Shown here: positions 50,734 to 60,800 of the stretch, piece after piece
Layout of the letters: every line of letters starts with the position of its first letter
How positions within the stretch are numbered: position 1 is the stretch's first letter
Origin: Pseudomonas viridiflava
GTDB taxonomy: Bacteria; Pseudomonadota; Gammaproteobacteria; Pseudomonadales; Pseudomonadaceae
Assembly: GCF_900582195.1 (NCBI RefSeq)
Contig: NZ_UTHA01000016.1
Span: 62,001-126,000, forward strand
Direction of reading: 5' to 3'
Length of the DNA: 64,000 nucleotides
Notes under the pieces: model-generated
Databases searched by the model: none
Told to the model about the DNA's origin: nothing
The model's input: only the letters and a program-made list of their open reading frames with translations
Program-made: the position numbers and the translations under genes

Positions 50734-51228
50734 TCAGCGGCGACGGAACAGTGGCAGCGGTTCGTCGGTGGCGGCCTGATAGGTCACCGAAAAGTCCTTG
50801 AGGCCTTCAAGCGCCTCATACGGGTCTTTGTCCGCACGCACGGCGAAGGCGTCGAAACCACAGCGGTGCATGTAGAACAACTGATCGCGCAGCACATCGC
50901 CAATCGCCCGCAGTTCGCCTTTGAAACCGTAACGGTCGCGCAGCAGGCGGGCGTTGGAGTAGTTACGTCCGTCGGTGAACGCCGGGAAGTTAAGCGCGAT
51001 CACTTGGAACTCGGCGACGTCTTCACCGATCTCCTCGGCTTCTTCGTCAGCGTCCAGCCACACACCCAGACCACCGTCGCGGGCCTTGAGCATGCGGCTG
51101 TGCTCGCGCCACAGTTGCAGCGGCACGATCAGATCGTCGCAGTTACTGATGTCGTCGATGTTGAAATCCTTGGGCAGCAAGTGCCAGGTTTCGTCGACGA
51201 CCGCGTTGTTCTTAATGATTCGCTGCAT
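50734..51228 (-). CDS. DUF934 protein, sulfite-reductase partner
   Basis: A 164-residue protein beginning MQRIIKNNAVVDETWHLLPK. It has the DUF934 features LIVPLQLWREHSRML, GVWLDADEEAEEIGEDVAEF, ALNFPAFTDGRNYSNARLLR and GELRAIGDVLRDQLFYMHRC. DUF934 genes sit downstream of cysI in many proteobacteria and probably assist sulfite reduction. The usual start (ATG at 51228) lies inside the end of cysI, overlapping it out of frame. In this sequence a 1-base deletion at about 51280 places it in frame with cysI, so a continuous 711-codon frame covers both. Confidence 0.88.
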   Translation of the reverse strand: MQRIIKNNAVVDETWHLLPKDFNIDDISNCDDLIVPLQLWREHSRMLKARDGGLGVWLDADEEAEEIGEDVAEFQVIALNFPAFTDGRNYSNARLLRDRYGFKGELRAIGDVLRDQLFYMHRCGFDAFAVRADKDPYEALEGLKDFSVTYQAATDEPLPLFRRR

Positions 51229-52869
51229 AGACGCGTTCCTTGAAGAGGTCGATGCCAATACGCTGGTAGGTGTCGATAAGCGCTCGTCTTCGGTACGTTG
51301 TTCAACGTATACGTCGATCAGCTTCGAGATCACGTCAGGCATGGCTTCCTGAGCGAAGGACGGGCCGAGGATCTTGCCCAGGCTCGCATCCCGGCTAGCG
51401 CTGCCGCCGAGAGAAACCTGATAGAACTCTTCGCCTTTCTTGTCGACACCAAGAATGCCGATATGACCGACGTGGTGGTGACCACAAGCGTTCATGCAAC
51501 CGGAGATATTCAGGTCAAGTTCACCGATGTCGAACAGGTAGTCGAGGTCATCGAAGCGACGCTGGATCGACTCGGCAATCGGGATCGACTTGGCGTTGGC
51601 CAGCGAGCAGAAATCACCGCCAGGGCAGCAGATGATGTCGGTCAGCAGGCCGATGTTCGGCGTGGCGAAACCGCCTTCACGCAGTTCACCCCAAAGGGCG
51701 AACAACTGGCTTTGCTCGACGTCGGCCAGAATGATGTTCTGTTCGTGCGAGGTGCGCAGTTGACCGAAGCTGTAGCGGTCGGCCAGATCGGCGACGGCGT
51801 CGAGCTGCTTGTCGGTGATGTCACCCGGGGCAACGCCGGTCGGTTTCAGCGACAGGGTCACGGCGACATAGCCCGGCTTCTTGTGCGCCAGGGTGTTGCG
51901 GGTGCGCCAGCGGGCGAAACCCGGATGCTCTTTATCGAGTTCGGCCAGGGCGGCAGTCTGGTTGTCCAGCGCCTTGTAGTCCGGGTCGACGAAATGCTTG
52001 GCAACGCGATGCAGTTCGGCTTCGGTCAGTGTGGTCTGGCCACCGCGCAGGTGTACCATTTCCGCATCGACTTTCTGTGCGAACACTTCAGGCGTAAGGG
52101 CTTTGACGAGGATCTTGATCCGCGCCTTGTATTTGTTGTCGCGACGGCCGTAGCGGTTATAGACCCGCAGGATGGCGTCGAGGTAGCTCAACAGGTCCTG
52201 CCACGGCAGGAACTCGTTGATGAACGCACCAACCACCGGCGTACGACCGAGGCCACCGCCGACCAAGACACGGAAGCCCAGTTCGCCAGCGGCGTTGTGC
52301 ACCGGCTCAAGGCCGATGTCGTGGACTTCAATGGCCGCACGGTCAGCGGTCGAACCGTTGACGGCGATCTTGAACTTGCGCGGCAGGTAGGCAAATTCCG
52401 GGTGGAACGTGGTCCACTGACGGACGATCTCGCACCATGGGCGCGGGTCGATCACTTCGTCGGCAGCAACACCGGCGAACTGGTCGGTGGTGACATTGCG
52501 CAGGCAGTTGCCGCTGGTCTGAATTGCGTGCATCTGCACGGTAGCCAGTTCAGCCAGAATGTCCGGGATGTCTTCCACCGCCGGCCAGTTGAACTGCACG
52601 TTCTGCCGCGTACTGATGTGGGCGTAGCCCTTGTCGTAGTCGCGGGCAATCTTGGCCATCATGCGCGTCTGACGCGAAGTCAGCTGGCCGTAAGGCACGG
52701 CCACACGCAACATCGGCGCGAAGCGCTGGATGTACAGGCCATTTTGCAGGCGCAGGGGGCGGAATTCTTCTTCGCTCAGCTCACCTGCCAGATAGCGTCG
52801 GGTCTGATCACGGAACTGCTTGACGCGGTCCTCGATGATCCGCTGATCGTACTCGTCGTATACGTACAT
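51212..52869 (-). CDS. cysI: CysI, sulfite/nitrite reductase haemoprotein (apparent frameshift near its C-terminus)
   Basis: A siroheme/[4Fe-4S] enzyme that reduces sulfite to sulfide in assimilation. The ferredoxin-like half has RVAVPYGQLTSRQTRMMAKI and ISTRQNVQFNWP. The cluster ligands are in CCPGGDFC and SGCMNACGHH. The ATG at 52869 is the natural start. The frame reads normally to DERLS near 51280; then one C appears to be missing relative to a DERLIDTYQRIGIDLFKERV reading, which resumes in the next frame and ends at a TAA at 51212. Restoring the base gives 552 residues, the length I recall for Pseudomonas CysI. As given, translation continues through the DUF934 frame instead (711 codons, 50734-52869). 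Confidence 0.88.
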
Positions 52870-53161
52870 ATAAGTCCTGTTCTCAGGCTTGGGCTACTCG
52901 GAAAACGCTGCGTTTTCGCTTGCTGGAGTCCGATTGTGCCTCTGCAATTCTGCGCGCACGGCCGCGCACTCCGTAACGGAGCCGGGGCAATATACCCGTT
53001 TGCAGTTATGCGCAAAAGTGATGTTTGAGTATATGTAAAGAACCAAATCGCCTAACGAGAACGGCTGTCAACTAATCCACATTTGTCGTGCGGACAATCA
53101 TCGTCTTAACTGTGGTCGAGTCTTTCTGCAATCACCGATAAAACCGACAAGAGGCGATGCA

Positions 53162-53275
53162 ATGAGCAATCCGACCAAGGCAAGAAAAAGCGACAGCAGT
53201 GTCGATGCATGGGCCATTCTGTTCCTGATCATTCTCGTAGTAGGAACAGCAGTATTCTGGGTCAGTCATCAGTAA
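53162..53275 (+). CDS. 37-residue single-pass membrane peptide
   Basis: MSNPTKARKSDSSVDAWAIL, continuing with a hydrophobic stretch of ~17 residues (FLIILVVGTAVFWV) and ending SHQ. AGAGGCG lies eight bases upstream of the ATG. The basic N-terminus with one transmembrane helix is typical of small bacterial membrane proteins. It lies between the divergent cysI promoter region and a periplasmic binding protein. It is too short for most gene callers; function unknown. Confidence 0.6.
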   Translation: MSNPTKARKSDSSVDAWAILFLIILVVGTAVFWVSHQ

Positions 53276-53354
53276 ACGACCCGTCCGGGCCCGTCTCCGA
53301 CAGACTGTCGGACAAAAAACGGGATCAGGCGTCAATAGCCGGTAGATCGATGGC

Positions 53355-53360
53355 TATAAT
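53355..53360 (+). promoter_or_regulatory. Probable -10 box for the binding-protein gene
   Basis: A perfect TATAAT lies 34 bases upstream of the ATG at 53394. The -35 region is weak (GTCAAT at 53331). Confidence 0.4.
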
Positions 53361-53393
53361 GCACGGCCATTTTTCCTTGGGCCCGGATGCTTC

Positions 53394-54467
53394 ATGTTCA
53401 GGTTTTTGCACATCAGTCTTCTGTTGTTCGGCGCGCTCTTCCAGACCGGTGCGCGGGCAGAGTCTGTGCTGTTTTTGAATCCGGGTTCGACGCAGGAAGC
53501 CTTCTGGGTCAGCTATTCGCAATTCATGCAGGCCGCCGCCCATGATCTGGGTATCGATTTGCAGATTCTCTATTCCCAGCGTCAGCCCGAACTGACCCTG
53601 GCTCAGGCGCGCCTCGCGTTGCAGGGGCCGAATCGTCCCGAGTACCTGGTGTTCGTCAACGAACAATACGTCGCCCCGCAAATCCTGCGCCTGGCCGAGC
53701 ACAGCGGCGTGAAGCTGTTTATGGTCAATGCCGCGCTGACACCTGACCAGCAGGCGCTGCTTGGCGAGCGCGACGAGCGCATCGGCAGCCTGGTGCCGAA
53801 CGACGAGGAGGGCGGTTACCTGATGATGAAGGAGCTGATTCGCCTGCACCCGCCGACGCCCGCTGCCGAGCCGATTGAAGTGCTGGCGTTCTCCGGGCTG
53901 AAGGTCACCCCTTCGGCGCAATTGCGTGAGCGCGGCATGCAGCGGGCGCTGGCCGAACACCCACAGATGCGCCTGCGGCAATTGGTCTACAGCGGCTGGA
54001 CCCAAGAGCGCGCCTATGAGCAGGCCAGGCAGTTGTTCGCCCGCTACCCGAAGGTGTCGCTGGTGTGGTCGGCCAATGATGAAATGGCTTTCGGCGCGAT
54101 GCGCGCGTACGCCGAGACCGGCAAAGTCCCCGGCAAAGATGCCTTGTTCAGTGCGGTCAACACCTCACCGGCGGCCTTGCAGGCGCTAGTCGACGGACGC
54201 CTGAGTGCGCTGGTCGGCGGACATTTCACCCTGGGTGGCTGGGCGTTGGTCGAGTTGCATGATGTCGAGCAAGGTGTCGAGTTGAATCACTACGGCGGTC
54301 GTGACCGGCAGATTCCCCTGCTGCAGTTGATCGACGCAGCGCACGCCCGGCAAATGCTGGCCATGGGTACATCTGCGGACTACGGGGTGAATTTCCGCAA
54401 GCTTTCGGCCAAGGGGCAACCGCCGTCGTACCGCTACCCGTTCACCTTGCAGACCCTGATGCGTTGA
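53394..54467 (+). CDS. Orphan periplasmic sugar-type substrate-binding protein
   Basis: A 357-residue periplasmic protein with signal peptide MFRFLHISLLLFGALFQTGA, cleaved after ARA. The fold is that of the LacI/ribose-binding family (peripla_BP): VLFLNPGSTQEAFWVSYSQF, NEMAFGAM-type hinge WSANDEMAFGAMRAYAETG, and GTSADYGVNFRKLS at the end. No permease, ATPase or sensor kinase is adjacent. Such lone proteins can feed a distant transporter or act as the sensing half of a signalling system. Ligand unknown. Confidence 0.86.
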   Translation: MFRFLHISLLLFGALFQTGARAESVLFLNPGSTQEAFWVSYSQFMQAAAHDLGIDLQILYSQRQPELTLAQARLALQGPNRPEYLVFVNEQYVAPQILRLAEHSGVKLFMVNAALTPDQQALLGERDERIGSLVPNDEEGGYLMMKELIRLHPPTPAAEPIEVLAFSGLKVTPSAQLRERGMQRALAEHPQMRLRQLVYSGWTQERAYEQARQLFARYPKVSLVWSANDEMAFGAMRAYAETGKVPGKDALFSAVNTSPAALQALVDGRLSALVGGHFTLGGWALVELHDVEQGVELNHYGGRDRQIPLLQLIDAAHARQMLAMGTSADYGVNFRKLSAKGQPPSYRYPFTLQTLMR

Positions 54468-54472
54468 GCGCG

Positions 54473-54691
54473 TCAGACCCCGGCGAAATGCAGCACCAGT
54501 TTGACGATGGCAAACAGCGTCAACGCAAACAACGCGGTGAACAGAATGCCCAGCATCACGAAATGGCTGGGCTTGCCATGGGTGAAGTCCCTTGCCCGGT
54601 TCTTGCCGCTCTGCACCCCGAACGCTGCCGCCATGACGCTGTGCAGCATCTGCCAGAAGGTCGGTGGTTTGTTGTCGACTGGATCGTCCAT
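54473..54691 (-). CDS. DUF2970 small membrane protein
   Basis: A 72-residue protein with N-terminal acidic DDPVDNKPPTFWQMLHSVMA, then AAFGVQSGKNRARDF and a C-terminal transmembrane helix MLGILFTALFALTLFAIVKL. This is the DUF2970 architecture. GGAGGG precedes the ATG at 54691 by five bases; an in-frame GTG four codons earlier is less likely. It converges on the binding-protein gene with only five bases between them. Function unknown. Confidence 0.88.
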   Translation of the reverse strand: MDDPVDNKPPTFWQMLHSVMAAAFGVQSGKNRARDFTHGKPSHFVMLGILFTALFALTLFAIVKLVLHFAGV

Positions 54692-54845
54692 AAATCCCTC
54701 CACGTAAGCCGTGCCCTACAAGCGTAGTCAAAATATGCGGGCCAGCCTGACACATAGTTACAAGTGCGCCTCGTTGCGTTAAATAGTTACCGCAAGGGTA
54801 ATCGCCCGGGATGGTCTGCTGACGCTCCATTCACAGGAGCGATGT

Positions 54846-57800
54846 ATGCCCACCCATTTCAGCCCCCGCCCGGACCAGAAAACGCCAACCAGACCCTTGG
54901 CCACGGAGAGCCTTCACGCCGAGTACCTCGAAGGTGCGCTGCCGCAATGGCTTATCGACGCCAGCGCTCAAAGAAAGGCCGCGATCAGGCAGGCCGGCCT
55001 GCTGCTGCCGCAGTGGTATACACAAGCGTCGGCACTGCAGCGCAAGAGGCTGGACGACTGTTTCAGGGCCAGTCTCGCCGCGCAGTCTGCATTGGACAAA
55101 ACGATGTCACCGCTCAAGGACATCGACGCGTTTGCCCGGCCGATACTGATCCGCGCGCTAAAAAAACACTACAAGGTCGACGTCGACGTCGACAAAACCT
55201 TGCTAAGCCTCAGGCGACCTATGGCCCTGGGTATTTTCAGTATTGAAGTCGGCTCTTTCGAAGTCTTGAGCCTGACCCTGCTGCAAGCCGCGATGCACAA
55301 TTTCGAGCTTAGCGAATGCCTGCCCGGCGCCTTTCATGACAGCTCGGGTTTTGAAGAGGAAACCGCGCCCGGCGAATACGCGCCGGTGAAGGTCAACCTG
55401 AGCGTCACGAATTTTCTGCGCTTGTGCCGCTCGCTCGATATTGGCGCGCGGTATCAAGCGCACCTCAAGGCGTTTTTCCATACCACCAACCCGGTCATGG
55501 CAGACACCTTGCGCACGCAATTCATCGCTAGCCAGAAGGCCAGCCTGCGCGCGGCGGCTGAGCAGGCGTTGCTGACCATGGACATTCGTCCGCAGGATCA
55601 CGCGATGATCCTCTCGGTCATCGCCGGCGAGAAACACCCCGTGATGGGCGCAAAGCAGGTCTGGTTCGCCGATTTGGGTCTGATGCGGCAGCGGCTGGTG
55701 GGCTGTATCGCCTTCTTGATCGGATCTGAGCGCCGCGCCAGTGAGGCGGTGATTCTGTATGTGCCCCATGATCCCGAGCATCCGCTGAAGCGCTATACCG
55801 GGGCGCAAATGGAGGAAACATTCAAGCGGCTGTTTACCGCCCGCGATGCACAGTCAGCGAAAAGCCCGGAGCCGACGGCCTACCAACGTTTTTTCAGCCA
55901 GTTTCTGCCTTACGACAAGCGTTCTTATTATTTCAGCCAGTTTGTCCGAGAGTCTGCCGACACCCCGCTCGATTTCTACAACACGCTTTGGCGTAGAGTC
56001 CCGGAGGCTTTTAGTCCGGTTTTTCCTTTTACCCACATCAGGGAGTTGCCCCCCGAACATCCGTGGATGGAACCGGAGCCTGATCCGTACATCGGCATCT
56101 CGATCATGCCGCTCAATGAACGCGATCCTTGGGCGAAAAACAGCGACTTGTGGGCCCGGCTCTACGAGCAGCATCGCGACAAAGTGCTGGCCGATGCCCG
56201 CAGTCATGCGGTGCCGTCCAAGGATGTCGACGCCAGGGAGCGCGATGCGCGATTAGCGGCGCTGCTACAGATAGGGCTGCTGACGCTCAATCTGGTGTCG
56301 ATGTTCGTGCCGGTACTGGGCGAGATCATGATGGTGGTGATGGCCGGGCAGTTGCTGTACGAAACCTTCGAAGGCGCGGTCGAGTGGAGCGAGGGTGACA
56401 AGCATGCCGCCAAAGCGCACTTGGTGGATGTGGCGGAAAACCTGGCACTGATCGGCGCGATGAGTGCGGGCGGAGCGCTGCTCGACAAGCTCACAGCGGT
56501 CGCGCCGGAGCCGGTGATCGAGGAGATGCACCCGGTGACCTTGCCTGACGGCGAGACACGCCTCTGGAAACCCGACCTGAGCGGCTATGAGCAAGAAATT
56601 ACATTGCACGACGCGGTCGGGCCGGATGCGCTGGGCCAGTATCGGCTCAACGGCAAAACCTACATCCGTCAGGGTGACAAGGTCTACGAGCAGTTGATCG
56701 ATCCGTCGACCTCGCAGTGGCGCATCAAGCATCCCGTCGAGTCCAACGCTTACCAGCCTGTGCTTGAACACAATGGTCGGGGCGCCTGGCGGCAAACACT
56801 GGAACAGCCCATGCGCTGGAGTCGCCTGACGCTGTTGCGGCGCATGGGGCATGTTACCGATGGGTTTTCCGATGAGACGCTGCTGACGCTGGCCGATATC
56901 AGCGGCGTCAGCGAAAGCTCCCTGCGCAAGATGCACCTGGATCACGCGCCAGCGCCGCCGGCGTTGCGCGATGCCATGCGCTTGTTCAAAGCAGATGCCG
57001 AGGCCGCGCAAATTGTCGAGCAACTGCGCGGTGCGGCGCCGCTCGATACGCGTTATCTGAACGCGCTGCCGCTGGTCACCGACATGCCGCGCTGGCCATA
57101 CGACCGGGTACTGGAAATCTTCTCGGCGCCTGACATGTCGGGGCTGCCCACCCGCTACGGCGCCGAGAAACTCGTGCCCGGGGTCAGCAGTAAACCGGCG
57201 ATCCAGCTCACGCGCGCTCAGGTGCTCAACGGAGAGCTGCCGGCGCGAATCCTCGCGACGCTGGAAGAAAACGAGATCAGCTATCTGCTCGGCAGGGACA
57301 CCGCGCAGTTTCGCCCGGGCAGACCCGAGGCGCTCGGCCGGCAACTGGCGGATCATGTCGCCACGCGGCAGGCCTCGCTGGTTGATGACCTGTATCGCGG
57401 TGCCGAACCGGTGAATCCGCACCTGCGTATTTTGCAGCGCGAAACGCCGGGGCTGAGCGATGCCGCCGCGCAGGATGTGCTCGATCACGCCACCCCAGCG
57501 GAACTGACACGCCTGCAAAGCCGGGGACGGGCACCGTTGAAAATGCTCGAAGAGGCGCGTTGGTATGCCCGTCAGGGCCGACAAGTGCGTTCATTTGCCG
57601 GTTTGCACAGCGAAAATCTCTTGTCGGCGGATAGCCGCCGACTTGCGCTGCACACGCTGGCAAGGTTGCCGGGCTGGCCGCAGACGTTGCGGCTGGAAAT
57701 TCGTGAGGGCAGCCTGAGCGGGGCACTGCTCGACAGCCTGGGCGAAACCGTTGCGCCCAACAGGAAATATCTGATCAAGGAGGGGCCGTTCTATCGGGCC

Positions 57801-60800
57801 TTCAATGAACGAGGGGAGCCGCTCAACGGTACAACCAGGCAGGGTGAGAGCTTTTATCGCGCGATCATGCGTGTTTTGCCGGATGAGGAGGCGTCCGCGC
57901 TAGGGTTGAGCGATGACAGCCAAAGCCATGAGTTGCAACGCAAAGTCATCGAATCCGCGCGCACGCACCGCGACGAACTCGCGCAGTTGCTGACGCCGCA
58001 GGCCAAAAGCTTTAAAGCGCCGACACGGGTCAGCGCCACGTTGAGCGGCTATTACGCCAGCGGACGAGGCACGGGTCTGCGTCCTTCGCTGCTGGTGCGG
58101 GTCACCGAACTTTACCCAGGCCCGCGGCAGGCGGAGGCTTTCCTTGACCAGCACCGTGGCTTGAGCGACCGGCAAATCTACTCACTGCTGCAGGCACGCC
58201 GGCGCGAATGGGAAGGTCTCAACACTGCGCTTGAACAATGGCAGGCCGGGCCGAGTGGCAGCGAGGCGGCCCAGGGTCGGTTACACGTTGCCCAAGCGCT
58301 GCGCGAAGCCTGGCGCAATGCGCCGCTGGCCGAACAACATCCGGAAGCTGCGCGCCTCTCACTGGTCTGTGATGAGCCGTTGCCAGCGTTGACCAATGCC
58401 TTTCTCCACGTGCGCGAGCTGTCGGTGGCTGGAAACGGCTTGACCGACGGCAACGCGAATGCCTTTCTGGCGCGTTTTCCCGAAGTGACTCATCTGGCGA
58501 TCGGCAACATGGAGCGCGGTATCGATTACCTGGCCTCCAGAACCCGGCCGCTCACCTCTTTGCCGTCGGCGGTCGGCCAGATGCCCCGGCTGGTCAGCCT
58601 GCGTTTTTCCTCTCACGCCCCAGCACTGGCGGCAGATTTTCCGGCAAGCCTGGGTGCGCTCACTTCGCTGGAAACGCTGCATATTGACTATGCCGGCTTC
58701 GACGCCCGCAGCTTGCATGCACTGGATCTTGGCGCTTTGCGTCGGCTGCGCAGCGTGCGCATCGATGCGCCTTACGCGTTATGGGAATGGCCGGCATCCG
58801 TCGAACGGCTTGAGCAACTGCAACGCCTGGATCTGAGCCACACCGCCATTCGCGCGCTGCCGGATTCCCTGTACAGCGGACAGGAACGGCTGTGGGCCGG
58901 ACTGTCGCTGGACTGGGGGGCATTGGCCCCGGCGCAGTTCATGCGCGCTTACGAGTACGTGCGCAACTACTCCGGCGAACTCGGCCATCTGGTCGATCTG
59001 AACCAGATGGTCAGCCAGTACTGCCGCGCCGAACTGGACTTCATGGCGACCTTGCCGGATCTGCACGATCCTTTGCCGGCAAGCTTCGATGCCGCGTGGG
59101 TGACGCCCGAGGCAAGGATGACGGCGATTGCCCGGCTCAGGGCGGAGCACGATGCAATCTTTGCGCAGTTCTATTTGCCAGCGAATGCCGAGGGGATGCG
59201 TTTTGCAGGGTTGCGGTGGCAGTGGGCAACCGGGCGCAACGCCGCCACACTGCGGGCCCTCAAACGAAGCTGGAATGCTGCCCTGCGCCAGCATTACGGC
59301 GTACCCGGCGACATTGCAACGTTCGAGCTGCCTGAACCTGGTGTCGGTCTGATTGAATACCCGAGCACACAAAATGTCGTCGAGCTGCCGCGATTGCCGG
59401 CCGGCAGCTTTACGCACATCCGCACGCTGCGTTTGCGGCAACTGGACGTTCCTGCTGCGCAGGCGCGGGCTTTTGTCAGAGGGTTCAGCGCCACCGAAAA
59501 CCTTATCCTGTCTGGCAACACTTTCGCCGAATTGCCGTTTGCCGCCACTGATCTGCCTTCATTGAGGCACGTCGATTTGTCGAACAATCGCATCGTCGTC
59601 ACCCCGGCGGTGCAGGCGCAATTCAATGGTCTGCGACGGCTCGGCAGGCTCAATCTGCAAGGCAATCCGCTGGGCCAACTGGATGTGAGCGCCATGCGCC
59701 AGCTTCAGGCGCTGAATCTGCGAGCCACCGATCTGCGAGCCTGGCCTGCCGGTGCTGAAAGCCTTGAGCGGTTGTACTGGCTCGATTTGCGTGAAAACGC
59801 CATCGCGTCGCTGTCGCCACAAGCCTTGGCCGACCCCAATGCCCTAATGAAAGTCAATTTGAGCGGTAACGCTTTCAGCCCTGAAGGCGAGGTAGCACTG
59901 AACACTGCGTTACAGCGCATTGAACAGGCCAACGGTCTGTCTGACGGCACGTTGAGGCGATTTGCCGGGGAGCCAGTGCCTGCCGACACGCTGCCGAGGC
60001 AGTCAGCCTGGACGCTGACGGAGTTGTTATTGGCGCTCCCCGAACGCGTTGCCGTGTCCCCGGGGGAGGCGGGGAGAGTGACGCAATTGCAGAGTTTGCA
60101 TCCGAGCGTGTCCCAGGAGCGCGCCGTGCAGATATTGCAGAATCTGCGGCAAACCGGGCTGACCGATGGGCAGATCGATGCGCAGATCAGCCAATGGCAC
60201 CAGCATTGTGAAGGGTTGACCCGTCAGTTGAATGACTGGCTCTACACGCGGGGAGCGCCTGCGGGCGAGCGTCGGGTGTCTGCGCAAAGCCGTTCCCGTG
60301 CTGCGCTGCGCATTCGCGAGGCATGGCTGGCGGGACTCAGCCACAACCCCGGCGAGGAGGGCTTGATCCTCAATCTGAGCGGGCTGCAAACCGGCGATAT
60401 GCCGGGCCTGGCGGTGCCGCTTCCCGGAGTGACAATGCTCGATGTCAGTGGCGTCGGAATGACGGGCGCCGGCGCCAGTAGTTTCCTGCAAGGCTTTGCC
60501 AGCCTCAGGCGACTGATCATCAGCGGTAACGAGCTGCTGACCGTACCAGAGTCGGTGTTGCACATGAATCAACTTCAGCGATTGGACATGCAGTATTGCG
60601 ACCTGTTTAGCGCGTCCAGTGTCTATCCCTTGCTCGGCGGTGGGCGGTTGCGTTGGCTCGACTTGAGCTATAACGATCTGCACGCGTTCGACCCGCCAGC
60701 CTTCGGCGCCATCCACACTCTGGACCTGCGCTACAACGAGCTGGCCGATTGGCCGAGCGGGGTCCTCGACGCGCCGAACCTGCGCACGTTAAACCTCAGT

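Noticed and set aside
51298..53028. 576-codon plus-strand frame opposite cysI
   Set aside because: Antisense to a conserved sulfite reductase, with no ribosome site and no recognisable domain.
53296..53312. Small hairpin TCCGACA / TGTCGGA followed by A residues after the 37-codon gene
   Set aside because: The adenine run is on the wrong side for a plus-strand terminator, and the stem is only 7 bp.
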